Source: Ardenticatenaceae bacterium (GTDB lineage: Bacteria > Chloroflexota > Anaerolineae > Promineifilales > Promineifilaceae). Taken from it: a stretch of DNA of 64,000 nucleotides. The position numbers and the translations under genes were made by a program. Positions 1-8,287 of the stretch are shown here, piece after piece. Every line of letters starts with the position of its first letter. Within the stretch, counting starts at the first letter, position 1. The notes beneath the pieces are model-generated. The model was not told the DNA's origin. It made no database searches and saw only the letters and a list, made by a program, of their open reading frames with translations. The stretch covers positions 124,001-188,000 of the forward strand of contig JACKBT010000005.1 in the NCBI GenBank assembly GCA_020634415.1, written 5' to 3'.

Positions 1-1800
1 CAACAACTTATTGCTGTTATAAACAGCAATATCAAAATTGCTGTCATCGGGAATTTGCACCAGACGAAAACGAACGGGCCTCAAACTGGGAATATCCACA
101 TAAAAAACATCTACAAAATCAAGCAAACCATTAAAATTATGCTCCTGCGAAACATTAAGCTGCAATCGCCGAGCCTCCGCAAAATTATCATAACTGTCAC
201 TACTGCTGCTGCCCGGCTTACGCACAAAAGGCAAATAGCTGTGCTTCTGCGGAATATACAACTTCTCTACACTCGGTAACGGCGCCGCACTCAAACCCGT
301 TTCGCCGCCAATGGCCCAAAAATGACCATTGGTCCACTTCACTTGCAGCCAGGCCAAAGGCAGGGTTTGATAGGTTAAGTCAAAAGGCGCAGCCAGCAGC
401 GTCCAGGTATTCGTCTGGGGATCGTAAACTTCAGTGCTGGCCGTTGTGCCACTGGCCCCAATACCGCCAAACACATACCAACGGCCGTCCGGCCCCACCG
501 CACTACTCGCCCCATAACGCGGTTCCCGCATCGCCCCCGTATAAGCCCACGCATCCGTGCCAGGATTGTAACACATGCCCTGAGAGAGCAGTTGGGCATT
601 GCCATCAAGGCCACCCGTTACACACACCCGGTTATTCAGCCAAACGGCCGTATGCCCATAACGCGGCACAGCCGTACCCCCCACCGCCATCTCCGGCTCA
701 TCAAACCAGTTGTTCGTAACCGTCGAATAAAACAACATCTCACTGCGGGCATCCGCCCCCACCACCAACGGAGCCGAACTGGCTAACCCCCCAATCAAAT
801 AATACCCCTGCTTCTGCGGATCAGGCGAGGCCACCGCCGCCGTCCACGTCCAGGGGCTATCCCCCGGCCAACTTGTTGGCCCCGGTCGCGTAGACCAGGA
901 ATTAGTCGCGCCCGTATAAACCCAATGCGTATCATCCACATCCTGATTTAACTGGTTGCCCACATAATAACTGTTCACCACACCCGTTGGCACATAAATC
1001 CGACCCTCATAAAAAACGGCCGCTGGATGCGCATAACCCGTCTCCCCAGGCATCGGCTGCAGCTCAGTCCAGGTATTATCTACCGTGCTGTAACGCAGCA
1101 GCCGATTCGAGGGCGTTCCCGTAAACACATTATTATCCTGCCCGCCCACCACATAAATACTCGCCGCCACTGCAACGGCCGTATGCCGACTCAACGGCAC
1201 CGCCATCGCCCCCAGCAACTCCCACTGAGACTCAATCGGCTCCAAAATAACACTCAGTTGCAGCGTAGGATCATCCACCGCCTGATGCCAATCCGCCACC
1301 TCCACATAATAAGTCGTGCCTTTATACACATTCAGCGTCACCTCCGAGGTAAAGCCATTGGCATCATCATTACAGGCCACCGTACTCAAACTGCCCGGCA
1401 GCGCCTCACAACTGCCCACATGAACAGCCAAAATCGTGTCATAGCCACTATTTCGCGTACTGATCGTCACAATGCCATTCTTCGGTGGTACAAAGCGATA
1501 CCACACCGTGCGGTATCCCTGCGGCCGCTCTGGGTTGCCCCAGGCACAAGTTAGCGTGGGGTCATCAGCCGAAAAGCCCGCACTACTCACATCCGTGCTG
1601 TCGCCACCCGGCAGCGACAGCAAAGAAGCTTCACCACAAGTAGCCCCACCGGCATTAATGGTAAACGGCACAGCCGAGCCATCAGCACCAATGGGCGTTC
1701 GCTCATTCACAGTCGGCCTTCCCTCTTGTGCCCACGCAACGGCCGTTACCATCACCAAACCCATCACACCAAGCAGCCAGATCATTCGCTTCATTATCAT
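1..1800 (-). CDS. Secreted Kelch-repeat protein with PPC-like domains (partial, C-terminus outside window)
   Basis: The frame is open for 600 codons from an ATG at 1800 to the window edge, so the 3' end is missing. Residues 1 to about 25 form a signal peptide ending near AWA. Residues about 30-165 resemble a pre-peptidase C-terminal (PPC/CUB-like) beta sandwich (YDTILAVH, ACNDDANG, YYVEVADW). Residues about 170-510 hold Kelch repeats with paired glycines (YVVGGQD, YLIGGLA, WYVFGGIG, WAIGGE) and conserved Trp/Tyr. A YLPFV linker, common in secreted Chloroflexota proteins, is followed by a second PPC-like domain. The product is probably extracellular or surface attached; the ligand is unknown. 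A TACAAT hexamer 6 nt before the ATG suggests a leaderless transcript. An alternative start is the ATG at 1794. Confidence 0.85.
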   Translation of the reverse strand, partial: MIMKRMIWLLGVMGLVMVTAVAWAQEGRPTVNERTPIGADGSAVPFTINAGGATCGEASLLSLPGGDSTDVSSAGFSADDPTLTCAWGNPERPQGYRTVWYRFVPPKNGIVTISTRNSGYDTILAVHVGSCEALPGSLSTVACNDDANGFTSEVTLNVYKGTTYYVEVADWHQAVDDPTLQLSVILEPIESQWELLGAMAVPLSRHTAVAVAASIYVVGGQDNNVFTGTPSNRLLRYSTVDNTWTELQPMPGETGYAHPAAVFYEGRIYVPTGVVNSYYVGNQLNQDVDDTHWVYTGATNSWSTRPGPTSWPGDSPWTWTAAVASPDPQKQGYYLIGGLASSAPLVVGADARSEMLFYSTVTNNWFDEPEMAVGGTAVPRYGHTAVWLNNRVCVTGGLDGNAQLLSQGMCYNPGTDAWAYTGAMREPRYGASSAVGPDGRWYVFGGIGASGTTASTEVYDPQTNTWTLLAAPFDLTYQTLPLAWLQVKWTNGHFWAIGGETGLSAAPLPSVEKLYIPQKHSYLPFVRKPGSSSSDSYDNFAEARRLQLNVSQEHNFNGLLDFVDVFYVDIPSLRPVRFRLVQIPDDSNFDIAVYNSNKLL

Positions 1801-1806
1801 AATCAG

Positions 1807-1812
1807 ATTGTA
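1807..1812 (-). promoter_or_regulatory. -10 hexamer for a probable leaderless Kelch-protein mRNA
   Basis: On the minus strand TACAAT is followed by exactly 6 nt and the ATG at 1800, with no Shine-Dalgarno sequence between. The same geometry is seen at 31366, 58220 and 60862, which makes a leaderless start plausible. No convincing -35 box was identified. Confidence 0.45.
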
Positions 1813-1832
1813 CCGAAGAAAAGTCAGCCAAC

Positions 1833-1875
1833 AAAAAAGGCCAGCTACCTCTCATCCAAAAGGGAACTGGCCTTT
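1833..1875 (-). terminator. Rho-independent terminator after ileS
   Basis: A perfect 9-bp inverted repeat (AAAGGCCAG at 1836-1844 and CTGGCCTTT at 1867-1875) is followed on the minus strand by a run of six T. It lies about 55 nt past the ileS stop codon and before the Kelch gene, so it separates the two transcription units. Confidence 0.75.
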
Positions 1876-1930
1876 ATGGAGTTTATGGATGTATAGGTGC
1901 ACTAGGTTTGCCACCTACACCCCGACATCT

Positions 1931-4900
1931 CTACACCTTACGAATTGCCAACTGCACCGTCCCCTCACCTACATCGGCCGTTCCCTCAAAATCAGGGTTC
2001 TCCATTTCACCCGGCCATAGGCTCGTCGTCAGCGTCTCCTGTTGGATGTACTCACCAAAGTTCACCAACGCCTCCGCCACATCGCCTTCCGCCTGGTAGG
2101 AGACCTTGATACGGTCGGAGATGTCCAAACCCGCGTCGCGGCGCATCGTGTTGAGGGCGCGTACCAGGTCGCGGGCGTAGCCTTCTTGCTCCAGTTCAGG
2201 CGTAACGGCCGTATCCACCGCCACCGTCACCCCCTTCTCACTCGCCACCGCCAGACTGCCCCGCGCTTCCGTTTGCACCACCACCTCATCAGCCGTCAGG
2301 CTCACCGTGCTGCCATTCACCGCCACCGCCAACGCCTCACCCGCCAGCAGCGTCCGCGCCGCCTCCGCCGCATCCAGGGCCAGCAGCGCCTTACGCACCG
2401 CCGGAAAATCCTTACCAAAACGCGGCCCCAACTGCCGGTTATCCGGCATCAGCTTATAATTCACCAATTCGCCCACTTCCGCCACCACCTCAAACGCCTT
2501 CACATTGATCTCTTCCGCCAGCACATCGGCCAAATCAGCCAACGTTTCCCGCTCGGCCTCACTGCCCACAAACACCCGCGCCCTGGCTAACGGCTGGCGC
2601 AGCTTGATGTCCACAGAACCCCGCGCCGCCCGTCCCAGGCTGGCAGTAGTAATAGCCAACTGCATCCGATTCAGCAGCGCCCGATCCAACGCCGCCTCAT
2701 CCGCGTTTGGATACAGACAGTGATGCACACTCTCCGGCGCGTTTTTGTCTACGCTGCGGACGAGGTTTTGGTACATGGCCTCGCTGGTGAAGGGGATGAA
2801 GGGAGCCAGCAGTTTAACAAACTCGACCAAGACGTAATGCAAAGTGGCATAAGCCGCTTTCTTGTCGCTGTCGGCCTCGCTCTTCCAGAAGCGGCGGCGC
2901 GAACGGCGCACGTACCAGTTGGACAGGTCATCCAAAAAGGCTTCGGCAACGGCGCAGGCTTTTTCAGCATCGTACACATCCAAAGCGGCTCGCATGGCAA
3001 CGGCCGTTTCCCGCAACCGCTCTGCCACCCATTCATCCATCTGCGCATGGGCCGGATTCTCACTCACAACTGGAGCGCCACCCGGCTTCCAACTGTCCAA
3101 CCGCGCATAGTTCACCAAAAAGGCATACACATTCCACAGCGGAATGAGAAAACGGCGGCGCGTTTCATCACCATTATGGTAGCCAAATAGCACGTTCTTC
3201 TCTGGGTTCCAGCCGCAAAATAGCCAGCGCATCGTATCCGCGCCCATGATTTCAGCGGCATCATCAAACCAGATGGCATTGCCCCACGATTTGTGCATTT
3301 CACGGCCGTCTTCCGCATAAACCAGCGCATAACTGAACAGATTCTTGAACGGCGGTCGCCCCGTCATGGCTGCACTTTGGGCCAACAAGCTGTAGAACCA
3401 GTTGCGGAACTGGCCGGGGAAGCTCTCGCTCACCCAATCAGCCGGGAACCACTTTTCCCAATACGCCTTGTCTGTGTTGTAGCGCAGCGTGGAATAAGGC
3501 ACGATGCCCGCATCCAGCCAGGGGTTGCCCACATCCAAGATGCGTGTCCCCACCAAACCTGTCTCAGGGTGGCGGATTTTTACCTTGTCTATCCAGGGAC
3601 GATGGGGACTGTGGCCTTTGTACTCGTCCCAGCCTTCCACCGCCAGCTCTTCCAACTCTTCCGGCGAACCAACCACCCAGATCGAGCCATCCTCGAACTC
3701 CCAGATGGGCAGCGACAGGCCATAAACCCGCTTCTTAGAGATCATCCAGTCGCCCATATTGTCCAGCCAATCTATCTCGCGGTCTTCGCCCCAACTGGGG
3801 AACCAGTTGATGTCGCGCACGTTTTCTTTGATTTTGTCGCGCCATTCCATGTTGATGTACCACTCGTCTACCAGCCGGAAGACCAGCTCTTCACCGGAAC
3901 GCCAGCAGTGGGGGTACACATGGGGATAGGCTTCGGCGTGAACCAGATAGCCTTTTTCTCGGAGATTGGCGATGATGTCATCGGCCGTTTGTTTGTCAGT
4001 GGCATTGCGTCCGGCCAGCCACTCATACGCGCCCAAGAAATTGGCTTCTTCATCCAACGGGGCCAGGTTGGGCAGGCCATACTGCTTGCCCAATTTGTGG
4101 TCAATCTCGCCACAGCCAGGGGCGATGTGGACGATGCCCGTGCCTTCACCGCCGACTACGACATCGTTGCCGGTGTTGTCGCGCCCACCATCTATGACGC
4201 GATGGGCGGTAACGGCCGTTACTCCCCGCTCTTTCAACTTCTCATCCACAAACGGGTAGCCACCCACCATATTTTGCGGTGCAAGTTCATCAAACGGCCC
4301 TTCATATTCCCAGCCCACCAGATCAGCCCCTTTCAAAACGGCTTCAACGGTGTAACCGCCGCGCTCCTTAAAGATTTGCTCCAGGGTTTTGAGCTTGGGC
4401 ACACCTTCCACCCAGGGGCCGCTCTTGAAGGCTTTATCCAGCCGTTGGTACTTCAAGTTCTCTTCGGCGAAATAATAGACAGCCCCATCAGCGGCGCGGA
4501 GTTTGATGTAGTTGAGGTTGGCGTTAACGGCCGTTGCCACATTACTCGTCAGCGTCCAGGGCGTTGTCGTCCAGATGAGCAAATACTCGTTCTCACGCCC
4601 CTTCAGCGGGAAGCGCACAAACACCGACGTATGCGCCACCAACTTACGCCCCTCAATCACCTCCATCTGCGAATAAGACGTACCCGAACGGCCGCCCCAC
4701 GGCACCACATCCGTGCCGCGATACAGATACCCCTCCTGCCACAACTTCTTCAGCAGCGACCAGATGGTGTAATTGTTCTCCGTCGCAAAGGTGAAGTAAC
4801 TGCCACCGATTTCGGGCGAACCCAGCCGCCCCACAATGTCCGTCACCGTACCCGTCACCGGCCCATCTGGCCCTTGCACCGTCACCTCTTGCAGCGGGTC

Positions 4901-5383
4901 TTCCAGCAGCAAATCGTGCAGCCGCAGCAGCTCATCGGTGTCATTCCAATCCATCCAATACCCCAGCCGCACCGACTGATCCGTCTGCTTGGCCGCATAT
5001 TTCAGCACCCGCGCTTTGCAGTCGTTGGTGAAGCGCTCCACGCCATACTCCAAAATCTCGCGCTTGCTGCCAAAACCGAGGGCTTTTTCCACCTCCACTT
5101 CCACCCACAAGCCCTGGCAGTCAAAACCCTGCTGCCAGCGCAGCTTCTTGCCCAGCATCGCCTGATAGCGATTGTACAAATCCTTATAGGTGCGCCCCCA
5201 GGCGTGATGCACGCCCATCGGGTTGTTGGCCGTGATAGGGCCATCCACAAAGCTCCACTGCTTGTCGCTATTAGCCCGCAGTTGGCGCAGCTTGTTGAAG
5301 GCGTTTGTCTCTTTCCAAAAATCAAGCATTTCGTGTTCCAGGGCCACGAAATCCACTTTGTTTGATACTTCCTTAAAAGTCAT
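1931..5383 (-). CDS. ileS: Isoleucyl-tRNA synthetase
   Basis: Class I aminoacyl-tRNA synthetase of 1150 residues that charges tRNA-Ile. The HIGH signature is replaced by HHAWGRT (residues 59-65) after FVDGPITANNPMGV, and the KMSKS loop reads MHKSWGN near residue 695. A CP1 editing insertion is recognisable by GTGIVHIAPGCGEID. The C-terminal anticodon-binding helical domain is followed by a long DUF5915-like tail. Spacing, length and motifs fit IleRS rather than ValRS or LeuRS. The start is supported by GGAGAGA 5 nt upstream. It is the last of four collinear genes downstream of a T-box whose specifier is AUC (Ile), which supports the substrate call. The 337-nt spacer to the upstream gene holds repeat elements, so co-transcription from the T-box promoter is possible but not shown. 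Confidence 0.93.
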   Translation of the reverse strand: MTFKEVSNKVDFVALEHEMLDFWKETNAFNKLRQLRANSDKQWSFVDGPITANNPMGVHHAWGRTYKDLYNRYQAMLGKKLRWQQGFDCQGLWVEVEVEKALGFGSKREILEYGVERFTNDCKARVLKYAAKQTDQSVRLGYWMDWNDTDELLRLHDLLLEDPLQEVTVQGPDGPVTGTVTDIVGRLGSPEIGGSYFTFATENNYTIWSLLKKLWQEGYLYRGTDVVPWGGRSGTSYSQMEVIEGRKLVAHTSVFVRFPLKGRENEYLLIWTTTPWTLTSNVATAVNANLNYIKLRAADGAVYYFAEENLKYQRLDKAFKSGPWVEGVPKLKTLEQIFKERGGYTVEAVLKGADLVGWEYEGPFDELAPQNMVGGYPFVDEKLKERGVTAVTAHRVIDGGRDNTGNDVVVGGEGTGIVHIAPGCGEIDHKLGKQYGLPNLAPLDEEANFLGAYEWLAGRNATDKQTADDIIANLREKGYLVHAEAYPHVYPHCWRSGEELVFRLVDEWYINMEWRDKIKENVRDINWFPSWGEDREIDWLDNMGDWMISKKRVYGLSLPIWEFEDGSIWVVGSPEELEELAVEGWDEYKGHSPHRPWIDKVKIRHPETGLVGTRILDVGNPWLDAGIVPYSTLRYNTDKAYWEKWFPADWVSESFPGQFRNWFYSLLAQSAAMTGRPPFKNLFSYALVYAEDGREMHKSWGNAIWFDDAAEIMGADTMRWLFCGWNPEKNVLFGYHNGDETRRRFLIPLWNVYAFLVNYARLDSWKPGGAPVVSENPAHAQMDEWVAERLRETAVAMRAALDVYDAEKACAVAEAFLDDLSNWYVRRSRRRFWKSEADSDKKAAYATLHYVLVEFVKLLAPFIPFTSEAMYQNLVRSVDKNAPESVHHCLYPNADEAALDRALLNRMQLAITTASLGRAARGSVDIKLRQPLARARVFVGSEAERETLADLADVLAEEINVKAFEVVAEVGELVNYKLMPDNRQLGPRFGKDFPAVRKALLALDAAEAARTLLAGEALAVAVNGSTVSLTADEVVVQTEARGSLAVASEKGVTVAVDTAVTPELEQEGYARDLVRALNTMRRDAGLDISDRIKVSYQAEGDVAEALVNFGEYIQQETLTTSLWPGEMENPDFEGTADVGEGTVQLAIRKV

Positions 5384-5399
5384 GGTTCTCTCCGTGATT

Positions 5400-5447
5400 G
5401 TGTAATTGAGTAATTGGTAATTGGGTAATTGGTGTTATTCCAATTCA
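5400..5447. repeat. Tandem TAATTGGG-type repeat
   Basis: Several near-copies of the unit TAATTGGG/TAATTGAG lie immediately upstream of the ileS ribosome binding site. Related tracts occur at 33554-33588 and, in opposite sense, around 33800-33825. No function is evident. Confidence 0.6.
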
Positions 5448-5458
5448 CCCAAAATTGT

Positions 5459-5610
5459 CGTAGGGGCGGGACGACGCGGGTGATCCTTTGCATTTCACCA
5501 ACGCCTTCGCTCCGCGTCGTCTCGCCCTGATTGCCAATGGGGGGCGAGACAGGCGGGAGACGAGGTGTTGGTTAGCGATGGCGGTAAACCCCGCCTGTCC
5601 CGCCCCTACG
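5459..5610. repeat. 152-bp palindromic intergenic element with 14-bp terminal inverted repeats
   Basis: The ends are perfect inverted repeats, CGTAGGGGCGGGAC on the left and GTCCCGCCCCTACG on the right. The interior has further inverted segments built from GGCGAGAC and GTCTCGCC. There is no coding potential. Degraded relatives lie at about 10747-10853 and in a cluster at about 13105-13475. It sits between ileS and the rest of the T-box operon. It may be a MITE-like or REP-like element; no clear target duplication was identified. Confidence 0.7.
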
Positions 5611-5720
5611 GGACGTGTGTTGTTAATTCCCGACAGCGGTGTGGTAAACGGCCGTGTCGGGGCTGGTAATTCGGAATCGAAATAAGTTCAATTGATAATT
5701 TCTCGAATAAACTTTCATTG

Positions 5721-5975
5721 TCATTCTCGTTCGTCACTCCAAAGTGGGAAGAATTGTAATTTTTCTTGCTTGGTACTAACCACCAACAGCTTGCCTTGTG
5801 AATAGGAAGATTCAAGTTCTTGAAAATGCTCCATCGCTTTTCCCAAATTGGGAAAGGCCTCAACTATTGAAAAGTTTTCTACAATCCAAAAACTGTTCTC
5901 AGGTACATTAACCGCTAAAACTTCGATTAACAGGTATTGATCGGGATACTGGTTGCAAGCCTCTTGCCAAGTCAT
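5721..5975 (-). CDS. Small hypothetical protein, 84 aa
   Basis: The gene starts at an ATG 7 nt after the stop codon of the upstream gene; the GAGAG just before it can serve as ribosome binding site. A longer start at 6011 would overlap the neighbour and is less likely. The product is soluble and acidic with aromatic residues (MTWQEACNQYPDQYLLIEVL at the N-terminus) and has no signal peptide or membrane segment. I do not recognise the family. Base composition is more AT-rich than neighbouring genes and there is no AACGGCCGTT copy inside. The tight spacing suggests co-transcription and translational coupling with the upstream 222-residue gene. Confidence 0.65.
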   Translation of the reverse strand: MTWQEACNQYPDQYLLIEVLAVNVPENSFWIVENFSIVEAFPNLGKAMEHFQELESSYSQGKLLVVSTKQEKLQFFPLWSDERE

Positions 5976-5982
5976 TTTACTC

Positions 5983-6651
5983 TCATTTGTAATAGATGAG
6001 ACGGGTAGCAACGGCCGTTACCCGATTCCCGCCCATCATCTGCAACACACAGTTTTGCTCATCCAGCCATAACGTATACTGCTGATCCGCCCACTGAATG
6101 ATAAACGGCCGTCCACGAAACGCCCGTCCCATCACCACAATCTCCTCATCAGCATCCCAACTCAGCCTGATCTCTGTTCTGAATAGGCTGAACAAGTCAT
6201 GCTGTTTGTGGCGGGTTGGTTGCAGGGAAACGGCCGTTGTTACCGCCTGCCCCGCCAATAAACTCAAGCCCACACTCGACGGCAGCCAAAAGCCCACATC
6301 GTCCGTCACCGCCAACTCCTCGCCAAACGATTCCCCATCCACTTCCCGCGAAGCCGTAATCACCCCCGGCTCAAACAGCACATTACCCGCAATCTTGTGG
6401 TCACTGTGCCACTGCCGCAAGCGCAGCCGTTCAGGACGGCCGTTTTCACCCAGCACCAGATGATACAGCGTACTCAACCCCGAAGGCGCGGCTCGTGCAT
6501 CCAAGTCAATGCGCAGGAAAGTGTAATTGTCAACGGCCGTTGTCAGCCGCCAACGCTCCACCGCCCCCGTCGCCACACCATCCCGCTCATACCGCAATTC
6601 CCCCGCCGCCACCACCTTCTCATACGGCTGCTCGTGAATAATAAATCTCAT
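5983..6651 (-). CDS. Hypothetical protein, 222 aa
   Basis: The reading frame starts at an ATG preceded by AGGTAATTATC, 29 nt after the AlaX gene stop, so the two are probably co-transcribed. There is no signal peptide or membrane segment. The protein has alternating beta-rich segments with Trp and Arg (ERWRLTTAVDNYTFLRIDLD, QWADQQYTLWLDEQ), resembling a lipocalin-like or putative glycolipid-binding beta barrel, but I cannot assign a family. Several AACGGCCGTT copies interrupt it in frame. Placement in a T-box-led operon with AlaX and possibly ileS is its only functional clue. Confidence 0.6.
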   Translation of the reverse strand: MRFIIHEQPYEKVVAAGELRYERDGVATGAVERWRLTTAVDNYTFLRIDLDARAAPSGLSTLYHLVLGENGRPERLRLRQWHSDHKIAGNVLFEPGVITASREVDGESFGEELAVTDDVGFWLPSSVGLSLLAGQAVTTAVSLQPTRHKQHDLFSLFRTEIRLSWDADEEIVVMGRAFRGRPFIIQWADQQYTLWLDEQNCVLQMMGGNRVTAVATRLIYYK

Positions 6652-6680
6652 GATAATTACCTGATTACATCATGACCTAA

Positions 6681-7391
6681 TTACGCTTCCAACTCCACAT
6701 AAATCCGCTTATTAATCCTCCCCTTGCTCTTATAATCGGTCACCCGTAAACGGCCGACCTCATGCGTATTCGCCACATGCGTCCCGCCATCCGCCTGCAA
6801 ATCCAGCCCCACCAACTCCACCGTCCGCACCTCCTCAATGCCTTCCGGCAGCAAATTAATCTTGGTGCGAATCAAATCAGGAATCTGAAAGGCCTCCTCG
6901 CGGGGCAGCACATTCACCATCACCGGCCGCGCCGCCTCTACTTCTTTGTTAATGGCCGCTTCAATCTCCGCCACCAACTCCTGCTTCATACTCTCAAACT
7001 CAAAATCCATCCGCCCTTGCAGCGGGTCCATATTGCCCCCCGTCACCGACGCGCCATAATCGCGGAAAACCACACCACACAAAATGTGCATCGCCGTATG
7101 CGTCCTCATCAACTTGTAGCGGCGCTCCCAATCCACCTCACCCGTCACCTGCGTACCCACCGCTGGCAGATCCCCCGCAACAAAATGCACCACCTTGCCC
7201 GCCACCTTCTTCAAAGCCGTCACTTCCCACATCTGCCCATCAGCCCGCAGCACCCCCACATCACACGGCTGCCCCCCGCCCCCCGGATAAAACGCCGTCT
7301 GATCCAGCACCACGCCACCCTCAACCTGCTCCAGCACCGTCGCCTCAAACTCTTGCAAATATGAATCCGTCAAACACAACAATTCAGTCAT
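6681..7391 (-). CDS. AlaX-type alanyl-tRNA editing domain protein
   Basis: Stand-alone homologue (236 aa) of the AlaRS editing domain, a family that hydrolyses mischarged aminoacyl-tRNAs in trans. The N-terminal part has the glycine-rich FYPGGGGQPCD motif, followed by a small beta barrel. The metal site is visible as HTAMH near residue 100 and DGGTHV near residue 200; the Cys usually before GGTH is Asp here, as in some AlaX subfamilies. The ATG at 7391 is preceded by GGAGAGT supplied by a GGAGACT-type repeat; a GTG lies 3 nt further upstream. It is the first gene behind an Ile-type T-box. Substrate specificity is not deducible; the regulation hints at a tRNA-Ile link rather than tRNA-Ala. Confidence 0.85.
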   Translation of the reverse strand: MTELLCLTDSYLQEFEATVLEQVEGGVVLDQTAFYPGGGGQPCDVGVLRADGQMWEVTALKKVAGKVVHFVAGDLPAVGTQVTGEVDWERRYKLMRTHTAMHILCGVVFRDYGASVTGGNMDPLQGRMDFEFESMKQELVAEIEAAINKEVEAARPVMVNVLPREEAFQIPDLIRTKINLLPEGIEEVRTVELVGLDLQADGGTHVANTHEVGRLRVTDYKSKGRINKRIYVELEA

Positions 7392-7461
7392 CACTCTCCA
7401 GTCTCCATTCTCTAGTCTCCACTGTGCAAGTCACGTAAGAACGTGCCACGCACCGGGAAAT

Positions 7462-7497
7462 AAAAAACGCCCTCATCCTCATTGGGACGAAGGCGTT
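7462..7497 (-). terminator. T-box leader terminator
   Basis: On the minus strand AACGCC and GGCGTT (7466-7497 with the loop) form a stem followed by T residues (7465-7462). It starts just after the T-box antiterminator sequence, as in other transcriptional T-box leaders, and ends about 70 nt before the AlaX start. Confidence 0.82.
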
Positions 7498-7786
7498 CAA
7501 GCTTCGCGGTACCACCCAAGTTCCAGGCTGATGTCCAGCCTGACACTTTTGCCGACAACGTGTTACACAAAATGTAACCATGATTATCGTTCTCCCGTAA
7601 CGTGGGAGCAGCCCGGCTAAGTCTACTTGCGCCCCCAATCGGTATTTGATTGCGGGTACTTTCGGTTAGCAGCTCCGGAGGGATTTTCGGCCGTTTTTCT
7701 GTACCTGACTTCCACCAACTCAGGCTCGCTTGCCAGATTGTGTCCAGCCTACTCGTCTCCATCACAGCTTTTAACTTGTTAAGTTA
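7462..7786 (-). promoter_or_regulatory. T-box riboswitch, specifier AUC (tRNA-Ile)
   Basis: On the minus strand the canonical T-box GGGTGGTACCGCG is at 7517-7505. Just upstream is the stem III hairpin CAGGCTG-loop-CAGCCTG. Stem I is recognisable: basal GGAG (7760-7757) pairs with CTCC, the loop E strand AGTA is at 7753-7750, and GGCTG pairs with CGGCC (7693-7689). On the 3' side GAA-A is followed by ATC at 7684-7682, the same geometry as in the glyQS T-box (GAA-A-specifier). The distal loop contains TTGGTGGAAG. The TGGT of the T-box expects discriminator A, consistent with tRNA-Ile. Uncharged tRNA should favour the antiterminator and so expression of the AlaX operon. Confidence 0.88.
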
Positions 7787-7792
7787 GGCGCG

Positions 7793-7821
7793 ATTATGCC
7801 AAAAGGGGTATCGAAAGTCAA
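7793..7821 (-). promoter_or_regulatory. Sigma-70 promoter of the T-box operon
   Basis: TTGACT (7821-7816) and CATAAT (7798-7793) are separated by exactly 17 nt, which predicts a transcript start near 7786 and a leader of about 395 nt before AlaX. It is the best consensus promoter seen in the window. Confidence 0.78.
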
Positions 7822-7832
7822 CCTGAACCCCA

Positions 7833-8267
7833 TCACTCTTTCAACACCCCCCACGCCCGACGATACTTTTCCAAACGGCCGTAATCCTTCATCCCCAACT
7901 CCGGCAAACGGCGCACATCCATATTGTGCGCCAAATCCGCCAGCTTCACCTTCCTCGCCAGCGCGTTCGGCTTAATGGCCGCCACATAATCCTCATAACT
8001 GGTGCTGGCCGTATCATGCGTCAGCAGCGCCAACGCCTCCAGCACCACCGCCGGAAAACCCTGCTGGCGCAAATCATCCAGCGTTATCGGCGTATCCTCC
8101 ACCACATCATGGAGAACGGCCGTCATCATCTCCTCCGCCGTCTCCATCTGCACCATCAGCCGCAGCGGATGCAAAATATACGGCTTCCCCTCCTTATCCA
8201 CCTCCCCCGCATGAGCCGCCACCGCCAGCGCAATCGCCTTCTCCACCAGTTGCATCGAATCTGTCAT
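7833..8267 (-). CDS. Small HD-domain hydrolase (SpoT/MESH1-like)
   Basis: A 144-residue protein made of a single HD domain. Visible metal-binding motifs are AHAG (near residue 19), HPLRLM, LHDVVEDT and LADLAHNMD, the order seen in the (p)ppGpp hydrolase domain of RelA/SpoT and in stand-alone MESH1-like enzymes. No synthetase, TGS or ACT domain is present. It may degrade (p)ppGpp or a related nucleotide (NADPH for some MESH1 enzymes); the substrate is not decided by sequence. The start has a good ribosome binding site, TTGGAGGCAAGTT. It follows AnmK with a 60-nt repeat hairpin between and precedes the T-box promoter, so it is probably the last gene of the upstream group. Confidence 0.85.
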   Translation of the reverse strand: MTDSMQLVEKAIALAVAAHAGEVDKEGKPYILHPLRLMVQMETAEEMMTAVLHDVVEDTPITLDDLRQQGFPAVVLEALALLTHDTASTSYEDYVAAIKPNALARKVKLADLAHNMDVRRLPELGMKDYGRLEKYRRAWGVLKE

Positions 8268-8287
8268 AACTTGCCTCCAACTTATTA

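Noticed and set aside
3293..5365. 690-codon open frame on the plus strand opposite ileS
   Set aside because: It is antisense to a fully conserved synthetase, has no recognisable domain or ribosome binding site, and its composition is the mirror of ileS codons.
7412..7765. 117-codon frame on the minus strand upstream of AlaX
   Set aside because: It covers the T-box leader, and its codons follow the RNA structure rather than any protein family.
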